Positions 16,862 through 25,673 of a stretch of 64,000 nucleotides of DNA are shown here, piece by piece. The position numbers and the translations under genes were made by a program. This DNA comes from Variovorax sp. PCZ-1 (GTDB lineage Bacteria; Pseudomonadota; Gammaproteobacteria; Burkholderiales; Burkholderiaceae_C). The stretch lies in contig NZ_JAHCDN010000001.1 in the NCBI RefSeq assembly GCF_018413605.1, forward strand, positions 434,001 through 498,000, read 5' to 3'. The notes under the pieces are model-generated. The model saw only the letters and a program-made list of their open reading frames with translations, did not search any database and had not been told where the DNA came from. How positions within the stretch are numbered: position 1 is the stretch's first letter; each line of letters opens with the position of its first letter.

Positions 16862-18475
16862 ATGTTAGACCAAGACCTTCAAGACCAACTCGCCGCGTAT
16901 TTGGAGCGCGTGAAAGAGCCGTTTGAACTCGTGGCAACACTGGGCGATGACGCAGGCTCGCAAGAGATGCGCGAGCTCTTGGAAACGGTAGCCAAACTCT
17001 GCGACAAGATCACTTTGCGCACTGATGGCAATGACGCGCGCACGCCTTCTTTTGCCTTGCAACGCAAGAGTGGCGCGCCGATGAAGCTGCGCTTTGCAGC
17101 CATCCCTCTCGGCCATGAATTCACCTCGCTCGTGCTCGCGTTGCTTTGGACAGGCGGTCATCCACCCAAGGTGGAAGAAGACACGATCACGCAGATCAAA
17201 GCGCTGCAGTTTGATCAACCCCAGAAATTCGATGTGTTCATGAGCCTCTCATGCCACAACTGCCCAGACGTCGTGCAAGCTTTGTCACTCATGGCAATCA
17301 ACAACCCAGCGTTTGATGTGACCATCATCGACGGTGGCTTGAACCAAAAAGAAGTGGAAGACAAAGGCATCATGGCCGTGCCCGCTGTACATCTGCAAGG
17401 TGAGATGTTCCATTCAGGCCGCGCATCCCTGGAAGAGCTGGTCGCTAAGCTCGATACGGGCGCAGCAAAGCGCGAAGCCGCCAAGCTCTCTGCCCGCGCT
17501 CCTTATGAAGTGCTCATCCTCGGTGGTGGCCCCGCAGGCGCGGCGGCAGCCGTGTACGCCGCGCGCAAAGGCATCCGCACGGGCCTGCTGGCTGAGCGTT
17601 TTGGCGGCCAGGTCAACGACACCATGGCGATTGAAAACTACATCGGCGTGCCCGAGACGGATGGGCCCAAATACGCTGCTGCACTCGAGCAGCATGTGAA
17701 AACCTACGACGTAGATTTCATGAACGGCCATCGCGCTGCGAGCGTGATCCCCGCTCACGAGGAGGGTGGGTACATCACCCTCAAAACCGATGCCGGTGGC
17801 ACTTTGCAGACCCGCAGCCTCATCATCGCCACCGGCGCACGCTGGAGAAACATCAATGTGCCGGGCGAGCAGGAATACAAAAACAAAGGCGTGGCTTATT
17901 GCCCGCATTGCGATGGCCCGCTCTTCAAAGGCAAAGATGTGGCTGTGATCGGCGGCGGCAATTCTGGTGTCGAAGCGGCGATTGATTTGGCGGGTCTGGT
18001 CAAGCATGTCACCGTGTTTGAATTCATGCCCGAGATGAAGGCTGATGCGGTGCTCATCCACAAGCTCAAGAGCTTGCCGAATGTGACGATCCACACGAAT
18101 TCACAGACGCTGGAAATCACGGGTGCGGATGGCAAGGTCAACGGCCTGAAATACAAAGACCGTGCGACGAACGAAGAGCACACCGTGCCGCTGGAAGGCG
18201 TGTTCATCCAAATCGGCCTCGTGCCTAACACTGAATTTTTGGGCACCACGATTGAGCGCACCAAGTTTGGCGAGATCATGGTGGATGCGAAGAATCACAC
18301 CAATGTGGCCGGTATCTTCGGAGCCGGTGACTGCACCACGGTGCCTTACAAGCAAATCGTGATTGCTGCCAGTGAGGGCGCAAAAGCAGCGCTGAGCGCG
18401 TTTGACCATCTGATTCGCACTCCAGCGCCAGCAGCTCAAGCCACCGAGCGTGAGCAAGAAGCCGTCGCAGCCTGA
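16862..18475 (+). CDS. ahpF: Alkyl hydroperoxide reductase flavoprotein subunit AhpF
   Basis: A 537-residue flavoprotein that passes electrons from NAD(P)H to AhpC. The N-terminal tandem thioredoxin-like domain carries C131 and C134 (SCHNCPDV). The thioredoxin-reductase-like part has the FAD site [17 protein letters not shown], the redox pair C347 and C350 (AYCPHCDG), the NAD site [15 protein letters not shown] and the C-terminal FAD motif FGAGDCT. AGGAG precedes the ATG. It is separated from ahpC by a terminator-like hairpin and a family A repeat but clearly belongs with it. Confidence 0.96.
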   Translation: MLDQDLQDQLAAYLERVKEPFELVATLGDDAGSQEMRELLETVAKLCDKITLRTDGNDARTPSFALQRKSGAPMKLRFAAIPLGHEFTSLVLALLWTGGHPPKVEEDTITQIKALQFDQPQKFDVFMSLSCHNCPDVVQALSLMAINNPAFDVTIIDGGLNQKEVEDKGIMAVPAVHLQGEMFHSGRASLEELVAKLDTGAAKREAAKLSARAPYEVLILGGGPAGAAAAVYAARKGIRTGLLAERFGGQVNDTMAIENYIGVPETDGPKYAAALEQHVKTYDVDFMNGHRAASVIPAHEEGGYITLKTDAGGTLQTRSLIIATGARWRNINVPGEQEYKNKGVAYCPHCDGPLFKGKDVAVIGGGNSGVEAAIDLAGLVKHVTVFEFMPEMKADAVLIHKLKSLPNVTIHTNSQTLEITGADGKVNGLKYKDRATNEEHTVPLEGVFIQIGLVPNTEFLGTTIERTKFGEIMVDAKNHTNVAGIFGAGDCTTVPYKQIVIAASEGAKAALSAFDHLIRTPAPAAQATEREQEAVAA

Positions 18476-18489
18476 GCGGAATGTGTGTC

Positions 18490-18516
18490 GTTTAGAGGCG
18501 TATTTCGCCTCTAAAC
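18490..18516 (+). terminator. Perfect hairpin between ahpF and aroE
   Basis: GTTTAGAGGCG-TATTT-CGCCTCTAAAC is an 11-bp perfect inverted repeat. It has no T-run and ends one base before the first aroE ATG (18518), so it may stop ahpF transcription or mask aroE translation initiation. Confidence 0.5.
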
Positions 18517-18517
18517 T

Positions 18518-19369
18518 ATGCCTATGAATCCCTCTTCCGCTGTAGATCGCTATGCCGTGATCGGCAACCCCATCGTTCAATCCAAATCACCCATCATTCA
18601 TGGCCTGTTTGCAGCGGCGACTGACCAGCAGATGGAATACACCAAGGTCGAAGGACGGATCGGCGATTTCGCAAAACAATTGGACGAGCTGCGCGCAGTT
18701 GGCATGCGCGGCATGAATGTGACCGCGCCATTCAAGCTGGAAGCTTTTGCCTATGCCACACATCTTTCAGAGTCTGCAAAATTAGCAGGCGCTGTGAATG
18801 CGCTCAAGTTTGAGGGCGCTGAAGTCCACGCACAGAATTTTGACGGCATTGGGCTGGTCAACGACATTGAGCGAAATCACAAAACGCCCATGAAAGGCAA
18901 ACGCGTTTTGCTGCTCGGCGCTGGTGGCGCAGTGCGCGGGGCCTTATTGCCTTTTGCACGTTGCGAGCCGGCTTTGCTCGTGGTGGCGAATCGCACGGTT
19001 GCCAAGGCGCAAGAATTGGTGGATATGCTGCGCACGCAATCGGCTGCGAATGTGCAAGCCAGCAGCTATGAAGATTTGCGAGAGCCGTTTGATGTGATTG
19101 TTAACGGCACATCAGCCAGCCTCTTTGGTGATGCACCTGCTGTGCCGCATGCTGCGTTTTCTGTCGATGGCCTGGCTTACGAAATGGCTTATGGCAAAGG
19201 TGCCACACCCTTTTTGCTGCTTGCCCAAGCGGCCGGTGCTCGCCGCATGGTCGATGGTGTGGGCATGCTGGTAGAGCAGGCAGCGCTGGCATTTGAGTGG
19301 TGGCGCGGCGTGCGCCCAAGTACCGTTCAGGCGATCCATCAACTCACGGTTCCCATTGATTTTTCCTGA
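18518..19369 (+). CDS. aroE: Shikimate dehydrogenase (AroE type)
   Basis: A 283-residue AroE-family enzyme that interconverts 3-dehydroshikimate and shikimate with NADP(H). Substrate-site serines S22 and S24 (QSKSP), the catalytic lysine K73 (NVTAPFK) and D109 (NFDGIG), and the nucleotide loop GAGGAVRG are all present, which is the canonical shikimate pattern. The gene opens the catabolic island 18518-34913, next to ABC binding-protein genes rather than aromatic-biosynthesis genes, so it may serve shikimate catabolism as well as, or instead of, biosynthesis. A second, divergent AroE-like gene ends the island. Start could be ATG 18518 or 18524; a hairpin covers the usual ribosome-binding region. 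Confidence 0.9.
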   Translation: MPMNPSSAVDRYAVIGNPIVQSKSPIIHGLFAAATDQQMEYTKVEGRIGDFAKQLDELRAVGMRGMNVTAPFKLEAFAYATHLSESAKLAGAVNALKFEGAEVHAQNFDGIGLVNDIERNHKTPMKGKRVLLLGAGGAVRGALLPFARCEPALLVVANRTVAKAQELVDMLRTQSAANVQASSYEDLREPFDVIVNGTSASLFGDAPAVPHAAFSVDGLAYEMAYGKGATPFLLLAQAAGARRMVDGVGMLVEQAALAFEWWRGVRPSTVQAIHQLTVPIDFS

Positions 19370-19465
19370 TGGTCAGCTCAAGGGTGATGGTCGAGGCGAA
19401 GAGCCACGGCTTGGGTTGACAGGGCGCGATAGGTGAAAAACCTCACTCTGCGAGGGGGTGTATTA

Positions 19466-19483
19466 ATGTACGATCTGGTACGT
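19466..19483. promoter_or_regulatory. Palindromic operator ATGTAC-N6-GTACGT
   Basis: ATGTAC-GATCTG-GTACGT lies 29 bases before the first ABC binding-protein gene. An almost identical perfect palindrome (ATGTAC-TGATTG-GTACAT) lies before the TRAP genes at 29427. The pair suggests one regulator controls both uptake systems; the regulator is not identified. Confidence 0.55.
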
Positions 19484-19512
19484 TTTTACCTTCCAACCTT
19501 TGGAGTTTTGCC

Positions 19513-20676
19513 ATGCAACGCCGTTCCACTTTCAAAATTGCTATCACTTCCATAGCTGCTTGCGCAGCATTGGTAAGCGCAAACACTGCTTTTTCTCAAA
19601 ATACCCTCAAGCTAGCTGCAATCGTGGAGCTCTCTGGTGGCGGCGCAACTGCGGGCACCAACTTTAAAAACGGCGTCGAGCTGGCTGTGAAAGAAATCAA
19701 TGCAGCTGGCGGCATCATGGGCAAGAAGCTGGAGCTGTCGATCAATGACACCACCACCAATCCCGGCGTGGCGCTCGCTTTAACAAAGAAAGCGATTGAC
19801 AACGATGTATTCGCCATATTTGGCCCTGTGTTTTCCGGCTCCATCATCGTGAGCATGAAAGAAAGCCAAAAAGCAGAAGTGCCCAACTGGACAGGCGGCG
19901 AAGCAGCGGGCATCACGATGCAAGGCAATCCCTACATCTTCCGTACCAGCTTCACGCAAGCCACGGCGATGCCAAAAATCGGCCGTTATATCAGCGATCA
20001 AGCCAAGGTGAAAAATCTCTCGATCATTTATGTGAACAACGACTTCGGCAAGGGTGGCTTGGACATGATCAAGAAAACACTGGCCGGTGGTTCCACCAAG
20101 ATCGTTGACGAAATTTCTACCGACGCTGGCCAAGTAGATTTTTCTGCCGCGGTGCTCAAAGCAAAAAATAGCGGCTCGGATGCTTTGTTTGCCTATGTGA
20201 ATGAAGACGAATCTGCCCGCCTCTTGCGCGAGCTGCGCAAACAAGGCTTTAACAAGCCTGTGATTGGTGAGACCACACTCACCGGCCAAAAAGTGATTGA
20301 GCTCGCAGGTGACGCCGCAACTGGTGCGATTGCACACGTTGGCCTCACGATTGATGCGCCCAGCCCTGAGATGTTGAAGTTCAAGGCCAAGTTTTACCAA
20401 GACTACAAATACCTGCCGGATCATAACGGTCCTAAAGGCTACATCGGCGTGTACACCATGAAAGCCGCGATTGAGAAAGCTGGCAAGTTGGATCGCAAGG
20501 CAGTGGCCGCTGCGATGAAGGGCTTGGAGCTGGATGTGAAGAAACATCCCGGCGTGTTGATGAGCGGCCGCTTTGATGACAAAGGCGATGTGGATCGCGA
20601 GAGCTATTTGGTGCAGGTCAAGAATGGCCGCCAAGAGGTTATTTCTGTGTTGCCTCCTTTGTCGGCCAAGAAGTGA
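19513..20676 (+). CDS. ABC transporter substrate-binding protein, LIV/HAAT type (first copy)
   Basis: A 387-residue periplasmic type-I binding protein with a signal peptide (about residues 1-27, ending near AFSQ). Family signatures include IKxAAIVELSG-like and GVELAVKEINAAGGI near the N-terminus and YVNNDFGKGG in the middle. This branch often binds aromatic or alicyclic acids rather than amino acids. It is about three quarters identical by eye to the gene at 21730, a clear duplication, with the IclR gene between them. An ATGTAC palindrome precedes it. No permease follows directly, so it likely shares the LivHMGF permease downstream. Confidence 0.87.
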   Translation: MQRRSTFKIAITSIAACAALVSANTAFSQNTLKLAAIVELSGGGATAGTNFKNGVELAVKEINAAGGIMGKKLELSINDTTTNPGVALALTKKAIDNDVFAIFGPVFSGSIIVSMKESQKAEVPNWTGGEAAGITMQGNPYIFRTSFTQATAMPKIGRYISDQAKVKNLSIIYVNNDFGKGGLDMIKKTLAGGSTKIVDEISTDAGQVDFSAAVLKAKNSGSDALFAYVNEDESARLLRELRKQGFNKPVIGETTLTGQKVIELAGDAATGAIAHVGLTIDAPSPEMLKFKAKFYQDYKYLPDHNGPKGYIGVYTMKAAIEKAGKLDRKAVAAAMKGLELDVKKHPGVLMSGRFDDKGDVDRESYLVQVKNGRQEVISVLPPLSAKK

Positions 20677-20704
20677 TCAGTGATTCTTCGGTGGCGAGTG
20701 CAGC

Positions 20705-21547
20705 TCAAACGAGATTGCGCATGCCACTGGCCGCTTCTTGCATCACACCCAGCACGCGTGCACTGGCCTGATCTGCCGCTTCGTTGCCTATGTACATCGT
20801 CACACTCAAAGCAGCGATCACATCGCCTTTGATGTCGCGCACAGGTACGGCTACGCCACGAAAGTGCAGCTCCAGTTGCTGCTCCGAAATGGCCCAGTCC
20901 TGCAATCGGCTGTTGAGCAGATGCTTGCGTAGCTTAGCCTTGTCGGTGATGCTATGAGCTGTCAAGGTTTTCAATTTGATTTTCGCAAGCCAGGCGTCCA
21001 AAGCTTGCGGCGCGCGCAGGGCCAAGAGCAGCGTTCCTGCAGCCGTGACATGAGCGGGAACGAGCATACCCAGCATGTAGCCAATGTTTTGCGGGCGCAG
21101 GCTAGCTGCACTGCTACCTTGGCGTGCGATGTACACCACCGAGTCGCCCTCCATGACTGAGAGGAATGCATTCTCTCCCGTGCCTTGCGCTATCCGCTGC
21201 AAAAAGGGTTGTGCAACACGCACCAAGCGCGATGAGGCGAGATACGCCTGCGAAAACTGCAAAACACGTGGCGTGAGCCAGAAGAGCTTGCCGTCCGTGG
21301 CCAGATATCCCAAATGTGCCAAGGTCAGCAAATATCGCCGCACAGCCGTGCGCGTCATGCCAGTGAGATCTGCCATTTCGCTGGCGCTGACGCGCGAATG
21401 TTCTTCATCAAAGCATCGCAGTAACTCCAACCCTTTCTCTAGCCCGGCGATCCAGTCTCTCCGAAGCAATGGCAGCTGCGTCGTTTGCGCCTCGTTGACA
21501 GTGAGAGTTGCTTCTTCGGAGCTGGAAAGAGGTGTTTTCTTAGCCAT
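20705..21547 (-). CDS. IclR-family regulator, PcaR/PcaU/PobR type
   Basis: A 280-residue regulator. The winged HTH is at about residues 33-85 (GLEKGLELLRCFDEEH, then MTRTAVRRYLLTLAHLGYL) and an IclR effector domain follows (ENAFLSVMEGDSVVYIARQG). Wording such as KLFWLTPRVLQFSQAYL is typical of the beta-ketoadipate regulators PcaR, PcaU and PobR, which respond to protocatechuate-pathway compounds. It is divergent from the second binding-protein gene, and the gap contains TCGATAATCGC, the core I recall for PcaR/PcaU operators. It therefore probably controls uptake and conversion of quinate or shikimate to protocatechuate. The specific effector is inferred. Confidence 0.82.
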   Translation of the reverse strand: MAKKTPLSSSEEATLTVNEAQTTQLPLLRRDWIAGLEKGLELLRCFDEEHSRVSASEMADLTGMTRTAVRRYLLTLAHLGYLATDGKLFWLTPRVLQFSQAYLASSRLVRVAQPFLQRIAQGTGENAFLSVMEGDSVVYIARQGSSAASLRPQNIGYMLGMLVPAHVTAAGTLLLALRAPQALDAWLAKIKLKTLTAHSITDKAKLRKHLLNSRLQDWAISEQQLELHFRGVAVPVRDIKGDVIAALSVTMYIGNEAADQASARVLGVMQEAASGMRNLV

Positions 21548-21623
21548 AAATAATTGCTATGACTGGTAGCTTGATATGCATTTCATTGCAAACCCTATTT
21601 TAGATCGTTGATTGAAATAATTG

Positions 21624-21640
21624 TATCGATAATCGCGCAA
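21624..21640. promoter_or_regulatory. PcaR/PcaU-like operator between the IclR gene and the second binding protein
   Basis: The stretch TATCGATAATCGCGCAA contains the 11-base core TCGATAATCGC (21626-21636). The PcaR/PcaU site as I recall it is GTTCGATAATCGCAC, which shares that core exactly. It lies in the divergent promoter region of a PcaR-type regulator, so autoregulation and control of the transporter operon are likely. Confidence 0.55.
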
Positions 21641-21729
21641 ATAACCAACTTCGAGAGTGATGCGGATCGAATAATCACATGACCAGCAAGTGCCTGGACT
21701 CATTCGTTTCATCACTTTAGGAGACAAAC

Positions 21730-22956
21730 ATGTCATCTTCACTTCGCTTCCATTCCCTCGTCGGCGTCGCCTCGGTTGCTGCTGCTTTGGGATTTTCATT
21801 GCCAGTAAGCGCACAAAGCACGATCAAGTTGGCTGCCATCGTTGAGTTATCAGGTGCAGGTGCAACCGCAGGTACGAATTTCAAAAACGGCGTCGAAATG
21901 GCCGTGAAGGAAATCAATGCTGCGGGCGGCATTTTGGGCAGAAAGCTCGAGCTCAGCGTCAACGATACAACGACCAATCCCGGTGTTGCTCTGGCGATGA
22001 CGAAAAAAGCCATTGATCAAGATGTGTTTGCTATTTTTGGCCCCGTGTTTTCAGGCTCGATCATCGTCAGCATGAAGGAAAGCGAGAAAGCCAAGATCCC
22101 TAACTGGACGGGTGGTGAAGCAGCCAACATCACAATGCAAGGTAATCCCTACATTTTCCGCACCAGTTTCACACAAGCTACCGCGATGCCCAAAGTTGCT
22201 CGCTACATCAGCCAAGAGGTGAAAGTCAAAAGCCTGGCGATTGCTTATGTGAATAACGATTTTGGCAAAGGCGGTTTGGACATGATCAAGAAAGCCTTGG
22301 CCACAACCGATACAAAAATCACGGCTGAGATTTCTACCGATGCTGGGCAAGCGGATTTCTCTGCGGCAGTGCTCAGAGCCAAACAAAGCAATGCAGATGC
22401 GCTGTTTGTTTATCTGAATGAGGATGAATCAGCGCGAATCTTGCGTGAATTGCGCAAACAAGGCTGGAACAAGCCCATCATTGGTGAGACGACGCTCACC
22501 GGGCAGAAGGTCATTGATTTGGCGGGCGAGGCCGCCAACGGTGCCGTTGCGCACGTTGGTCTCACGGTAGATGCCCCCGTACCAGCGATCAGGGCGTTCA
22601 AAGCGAAATTTGAAAAAGAGTACAAATACGTTTCTGATCACAACGGCATGAAAGGTTATTCTGGCGTTTACAGTATGCAAGCGGCCATTGAGCGTGCGGG
22701 GAAGATAGATCGTGAAGCCGTCGCCAAAGCCATGCAAGGCCTGAAGATCAACACAGACAAATATCCTGGGGCATTGATGTACACCGAATTTGATGACAAA
22801 GGTGATTTAGATCGCATGAGTTTCTTGGTTCAGGTAAAAAATGGAAAGCAAGAGGTGATCAATCTCCTGCCTCCTTTGAATACGAAGACGGTAGTTACTT
22901 CGCCTGTGCCAACTGCTCTGAGTAACCAAGCAGCAGCTAAAAAAGTAAAGCCATAA
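21730..22956 (+). CDS. ABC transporter substrate-binding protein, LIV/HAAT type (second copy)
   Basis: A 408-residue periplasmic binding protein with a signal peptide of about 26 residues (ending near VSAQ). Its sequence closely follows the protein at 19513 (shared GATAGTNFKNGVE, DTTTNPGVALA, IFGPVFSGSIIVSMKES), with a roughly 20-residue Ala/Pro/Lys-rich C-terminal extension absent from the first copy. TAGGAG lies upstream of the ATG. It starts the apparent operon with livHMGF and is divergent from the PcaR-type regulator, so it is the likely main receptor for an aromatic or alicyclic acid such as quinate, shikimate or protocatechuate. Confidence 0.88.
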   Translation: MSSSLRFHSLVGVASVAAALGFSLPVSAQSTIKLAAIVELSGAGATAGTNFKNGVEMAVKEINAAGGILGRKLELSVNDTTTNPGVALAMTKKAIDQDVFAIFGPVFSGSIIVSMKESEKAKIPNWTGGEAANITMQGNPYIFRTSFTQATAMPKVARYISQEVKVKSLAIAYVNNDFGKGGLDMIKKALATTDTKITAEISTDAGQADFSAAVLRAKQSNADALFVYLNEDESARILRELRKQGWNKPIIGETTLTGQKVIDLAGEAANGAVAHVGLTVDAPVPAIRAFKAKFEKEYKYVSDHNGMKGYSGVYSMQAAIERAGKIDREAVAKAMQGLKINTDKYPGALMYTEFDDKGDLDRMSFLVQVKNGKQEVINLLPPLNTKTVVTSPVPTALSNQAAAKKVKP

Positions 22957-23036
22957 GACAGGCAATCCAACACTCGAAACACTGATCGGCAGCATATGAA
23001 AAATTCTGACAACACATACGACAGGGAGGTGATCGA

Positions 23037-23912
23037 GTGATTGATTTCCTACAACTGGTCTTCAGCGGCATGGCCACAGGCTGTATTTATGCGCTGGTGG
23101 CGCTTGGTTTCACACTGCTTTGGCAAGCCGCGGGCACGATCAATTTTGCGCAGGGCGAATTCGTCATGCTGCCTGGATTTGGCATGCTGGCCTTCATGGC
23201 TTGGGGTGCGCCTCTGCCGATTGCGTTTTTGCTTACGGTCATAGTTGCCACTGTGGTGCTCGGATGGGCTTTCAAGCGCACGGTGGTAGATCCGCTCTTC
23301 AAGCACGGCATGATGCAGATCGTGGTGGCTACGATTGGTCTGTCTATCGTGATGAAAAACAGCATGCGCGCTGGCTACAGTGCGGAGGCGCATCCGTTCC
23401 CCAGCATCTTCGGCGATACCTTGTTTCAAATCGCAGGTGTGACTGTTTCGCTGGGCGATGTGGGCACCCTGATGGCTGCGCTGATCATCGTGTTTGCCAC
23501 TCAGGCTTTCCTGTCGGGAACGATCACTGGCCGTGCGATGCAGGCGGTGGCGCAAAACACGGAAAGCGCAGCGGTGCTGGGCATCAATGTGCCACGCATG
23601 ATTTTTTATACTTTTGCAATCAATGCGGCGCTGGCTTGCGCGGCGGCGATCTTGGTCACACCCACGTATCTCGCCAAGTTCGATATGGGTGATTTCCTCG
23701 GCACGAAAGCCTTCTTCGCAGCTATCATCGGCGGCTTTAACAATTCCCGTGGCGCCTTACTCGGTGGTTTGATTGTTGGCGTGAGTGAAAATCTCGCCGC
23801 TGCTTATATCTCGCCCGCCTACAAAGATGCCGTGGCACTGGTGGTGTTCATGGCCGTGATTTTGTTCAGACCTCAAGGCTTGCTGGGCCGGAAAGAGGAG
23901 CGTAAGGTATGA
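23037..23912 (+). CDS. livH: Branched-chain-type ABC permease LivH
   Basis: A 291-residue inner-membrane permease of the LivH family with about eight transmembrane segments. GLxxGCIYALVALGFTLLWQA-like and TINFAQGEFVMLPGFG motifs near the N-terminus and the EAA-type loop GRAMQAVAQNTESAAVLGI are visible. A GTG start follows GGGAGGTGATC, a strong ribosome-binding site. It pairs with LivM, whose start overlaps its stop by four bases. Together with LivG and LivF it imports the ligand carried by the nearby binding proteins. Confidence 0.9.
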   Translation: MIDFLQLVFSGMATGCIYALVALGFTLLWQAAGTINFAQGEFVMLPGFGMLAFMAWGAPLPIAFLLTVIVATVVLGWAFKRTVVDPLFKHGMMQIVVATIGLSIVMKNSMRAGYSAEAHPFPSIFGDTLFQIAGVTVSLGDVGTLMAALIIVFATQAFLSGTITGRAMQAVAQNTESAAVLGINVPRMIFYTFAINAALACAAAILVTPTYLAKFDMGDFLGTKAFFAAIIGGFNNSRGALLGGLIVGVSENLAAAYISPAYKDAVALVVFMAVILFRPQGLLGRKEERKV

Positions 23913-24916
23913 ACAATAATCAGAAGTTCGCCGGCGTATTCATTGCGCTAGTAGCTATTATTTTGATAGCTGTTCCACCGTTCTTGAAAAATTATGGTGT
24001 GTATCTCTTCAGCCTCTGGCTCGTCTTCGTGGTCGCAACCATGGGCTTGAATCTCACGGTGGGCTATGCGGGGCAAAAGTCTCTCGGGCATGCCGCTTTC
24101 TTCGGCATCGGCGCGTATGGCGTGGCTATTGCTATGAAAGCGGGGCTCTCATGGTGGCTTGGCTTGCCGATAGCCATGCTGGCCTGCTTCATCATGGGAA
24201 TCATCGTGGGCTTTCCGGCGCTGCGGGTGCAAACGATCTATTTGGCCTTTGCTACGCTGGGTTTTAACACGGCGATGTGGCTCGTCTTCCGCAATGAAGA
24301 ATGGCTCACGGGTGGTACGTTTGGCTTTAACGGTATTGCGAGGCCAACTGTTTTTGGCATCTCACTTAAAGGGCATTTGGCGTATTACTACTTTGTGCTC
24401 TCTGTTTCAGCAATAGCTATTGCATTGCTGTGGGGTTTGCTGCGTTCGCCTTGGGGCAAAGCTTTTCAAGCCTTGCGTGATAACCCAATTCGCGCGGAGA
24501 GCTTAGGTATTGACACACGAGCCTACACGCTGCTGAGCTTTGCGATTGGCGCTGCGTATGCAGGGTTGGCGGGCGCTCTGTATGCGTCGCTCACAGATTA
24601 CATTGATCCAGCCTCCTTCACAGTCGGCGCATCGATCACCATGTATTTGATGGTAGTCGTAGGCGGCGCAGGCGCATTCCTAGGGCCGCTCGTGGGCGCA
24701 CTGGTGGGCTTGATCTTGCCGGAGTGGATTCGTGATGTCGCGCCTGCCTTGGCCAATTGGTATCTGCCTGTGTTTGGCGTGATGGTGATTGCGATGTTGG
24801 TGTGGCTGCCCGATGGCCTGATGAGCTTGCCAGAGAAGCTATTTTCTAAGCGAAATGTGCTTCAAGCCGGCGTACCTTCTGCGCAGAATGCTATCAAAAT
24901 GGGAGAAAAAAAATGA
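23909..24916 (+). CDS. livM: Branched-chain-type ABC permease LivM
   Basis: A 335-residue permease with the LivM signatures GLNLTVGYAGQKSLGHAAFF and the EAA loop KAFQALRDNPIRAESLGID. ATGA overlaps exist on both sides with livH and livG. Residues about 310-330 (around LQAGVPSAQNAIKM) are encoded by a family A repeat in minus orientation and form the cytoplasmic tail, where an insertion is tolerable. Near the N-terminus, AGCTAT-N7-ATAGCT (23953-23971) encodes part of the first membrane segment and resembles one end of the same repeat. Confidence 0.9.
   Translation: MNNNQKFAGVFIALVAIILIAVPPFLKNYGVYLFSLWLVFVVATMGLNLTVGYAGQKSLGHAAFFGIGAYGVAIAMKAGLSWWLGLPIAMLACFIMGIIVGFPALRVQTIYLAFATLGFNTAMWLVFRNEEWLTGGTFGFNGIARPTVFGISLKGHLAYYYFVLSVSAIAIALLWGLLRSPWGKAFQALRDNPIRAESLGIDTRAYTLLSFAIGAAYAGLAGALYASLTDYIDPASFTVGASITMYLMVVVGGAGAFLGPLVGALVGLILPEWIRDVAPALANWYLPVFGVMVIAMLVWLPDGLMSLPEKLFSKRNVLQAGVPSAQNAIKMGEKK
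23953..23971. repeat. Partial family A-like dyad in livM
   Basis: AGCTAT-TATTTTG-ATAGCT forms a short palindrome resembling the GATAGC end of family A but lacks the GCGCAG and GCCGGC cores. It may be a remnant or chance. Confidence 0.3.
24838..24900 (-). repeat. Family A repeat, copy 15, inside livM
   Basis: TCAAGCCGGCGTACCTTCTG, then CGCAGAATGCTATCAAAATG. It is read through in frame as QAGVPSAQNAIKM near the LivM C-terminus, the antisense-frame form of the repeat peptide. Confidence 0.75.
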
Positions 24917-25671
24917 GCTCTCCTGTTTTAAAAGTTTCCGATATGAAGAAAGCCTACGGCGCAATCCAAGCCGTGGGTGGGGTGAGTTTTGAAGTGATGC
25001 CAGGTGAGATTTTCGGCGTGATCGGGCCCAATGGCTCAGGTAAGACGACGCTGTTCAACTCCATGCTCGGTCAGATCAAGCCTGATTCTGGCAGCATCGA
25101 ATTCAAAGGCCAAGATGTCACGAAAGCGGGGCCGCTGGAGCTCTCGCGCCTCGGCGTGGGGCGCACGTTTCAAACACTGCAGGTGTTTGGCAAGATGAGT
25201 GTGCGCGATAACTTGATCGTTGCCGCGCAAGAGCATCAAGGCAGCAAACTCAGCCGCATGTTTGCGCCTTCTGATTCAGGGCTGGGCGATAAAGCCGATG
25301 CACTGATTGATCAGTTTCGCATTCGTCATGTGGCGGATTTGAAGGCGGGCACACTGAGCTATGGTCAGCAAAAACTGGTAGATATCGCCATGGCCTTCAT
25401 GCGCGAGCCGGATTTGGTCTTGCTTGATGAGCCTTGCGCAGGGGTGAATCCATCTCTGGTGGGTGGCATTTCTTCTTTGCTCAAACAGCTGAATGAAACA
25501 GGCTGGGGCGGCAAGAAGAGCAGCTTCGTGGTGATTGAACACAATATGGATTTCGTGATGAGTCTGTGTCACCGTATCATGGTGATGGTAGAAGGCAAGG
25601 TGCTCGCTATCGGCACACCTGCTGAAATTCGCGGTAACAAAGCCGTGCTTGATGCTTATCTGGGAGCATGA
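24913..25671 (+). CDS. livG: Branched-chain-type ABC transporter ATPase LivG
   Basis: A 252-residue ABC ATPase with Walker A GPNGSGKTT, signature LSYGQQKLVDIAMAF, Walker B DLVLLDEPCAG and the LivG-type switch VVIEHNMDFVM. It energises the LivHM permease from the cytoplasmic side together with LivF. Its start overlaps the livM stop (ATGA) and the livF gene follows with a short overlap or a two-base gap, so the operon is translationally coupled. Confidence 0.93.
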   Translation: MSSPVLKVSDMKKAYGAIQAVGGVSFEVMPGEIFGVIGPNGSGKTTLFNSMLGQIKPDSGSIEFKGQDVTKAGPLELSRLGVGRTFQTLQVFGKMSVRDNLIVAAQEHQGSKLSRMFAPSDSGLGDKADALIDQFRIRHVADLKAGTLSYGQQKLVDIAMAFMREPDLVLLDEPCAGVNPSLVGGISSLLKQLNETGWGGKKSSFVVIEHNMDFVMSLCHRIMVMVEGKVLAIGTPAEIRGNKAVLDAYLGA

Positions 25672-25673
25672 TC

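Noticed and set aside
19541-19570. A family A-like 16-mer (ATAGCTGCTTGCGCAG) in the signal peptide of the first ABC binding protein
   Set aside because: It matches only one half of the element and encodes a normal Ala-rich signal peptide, so chance similarity is as likely.
19780-20634. A 284-codon open frame on the minus strand
   Set aside because: Antisense to the first ABC binding protein with no domain or start signals.
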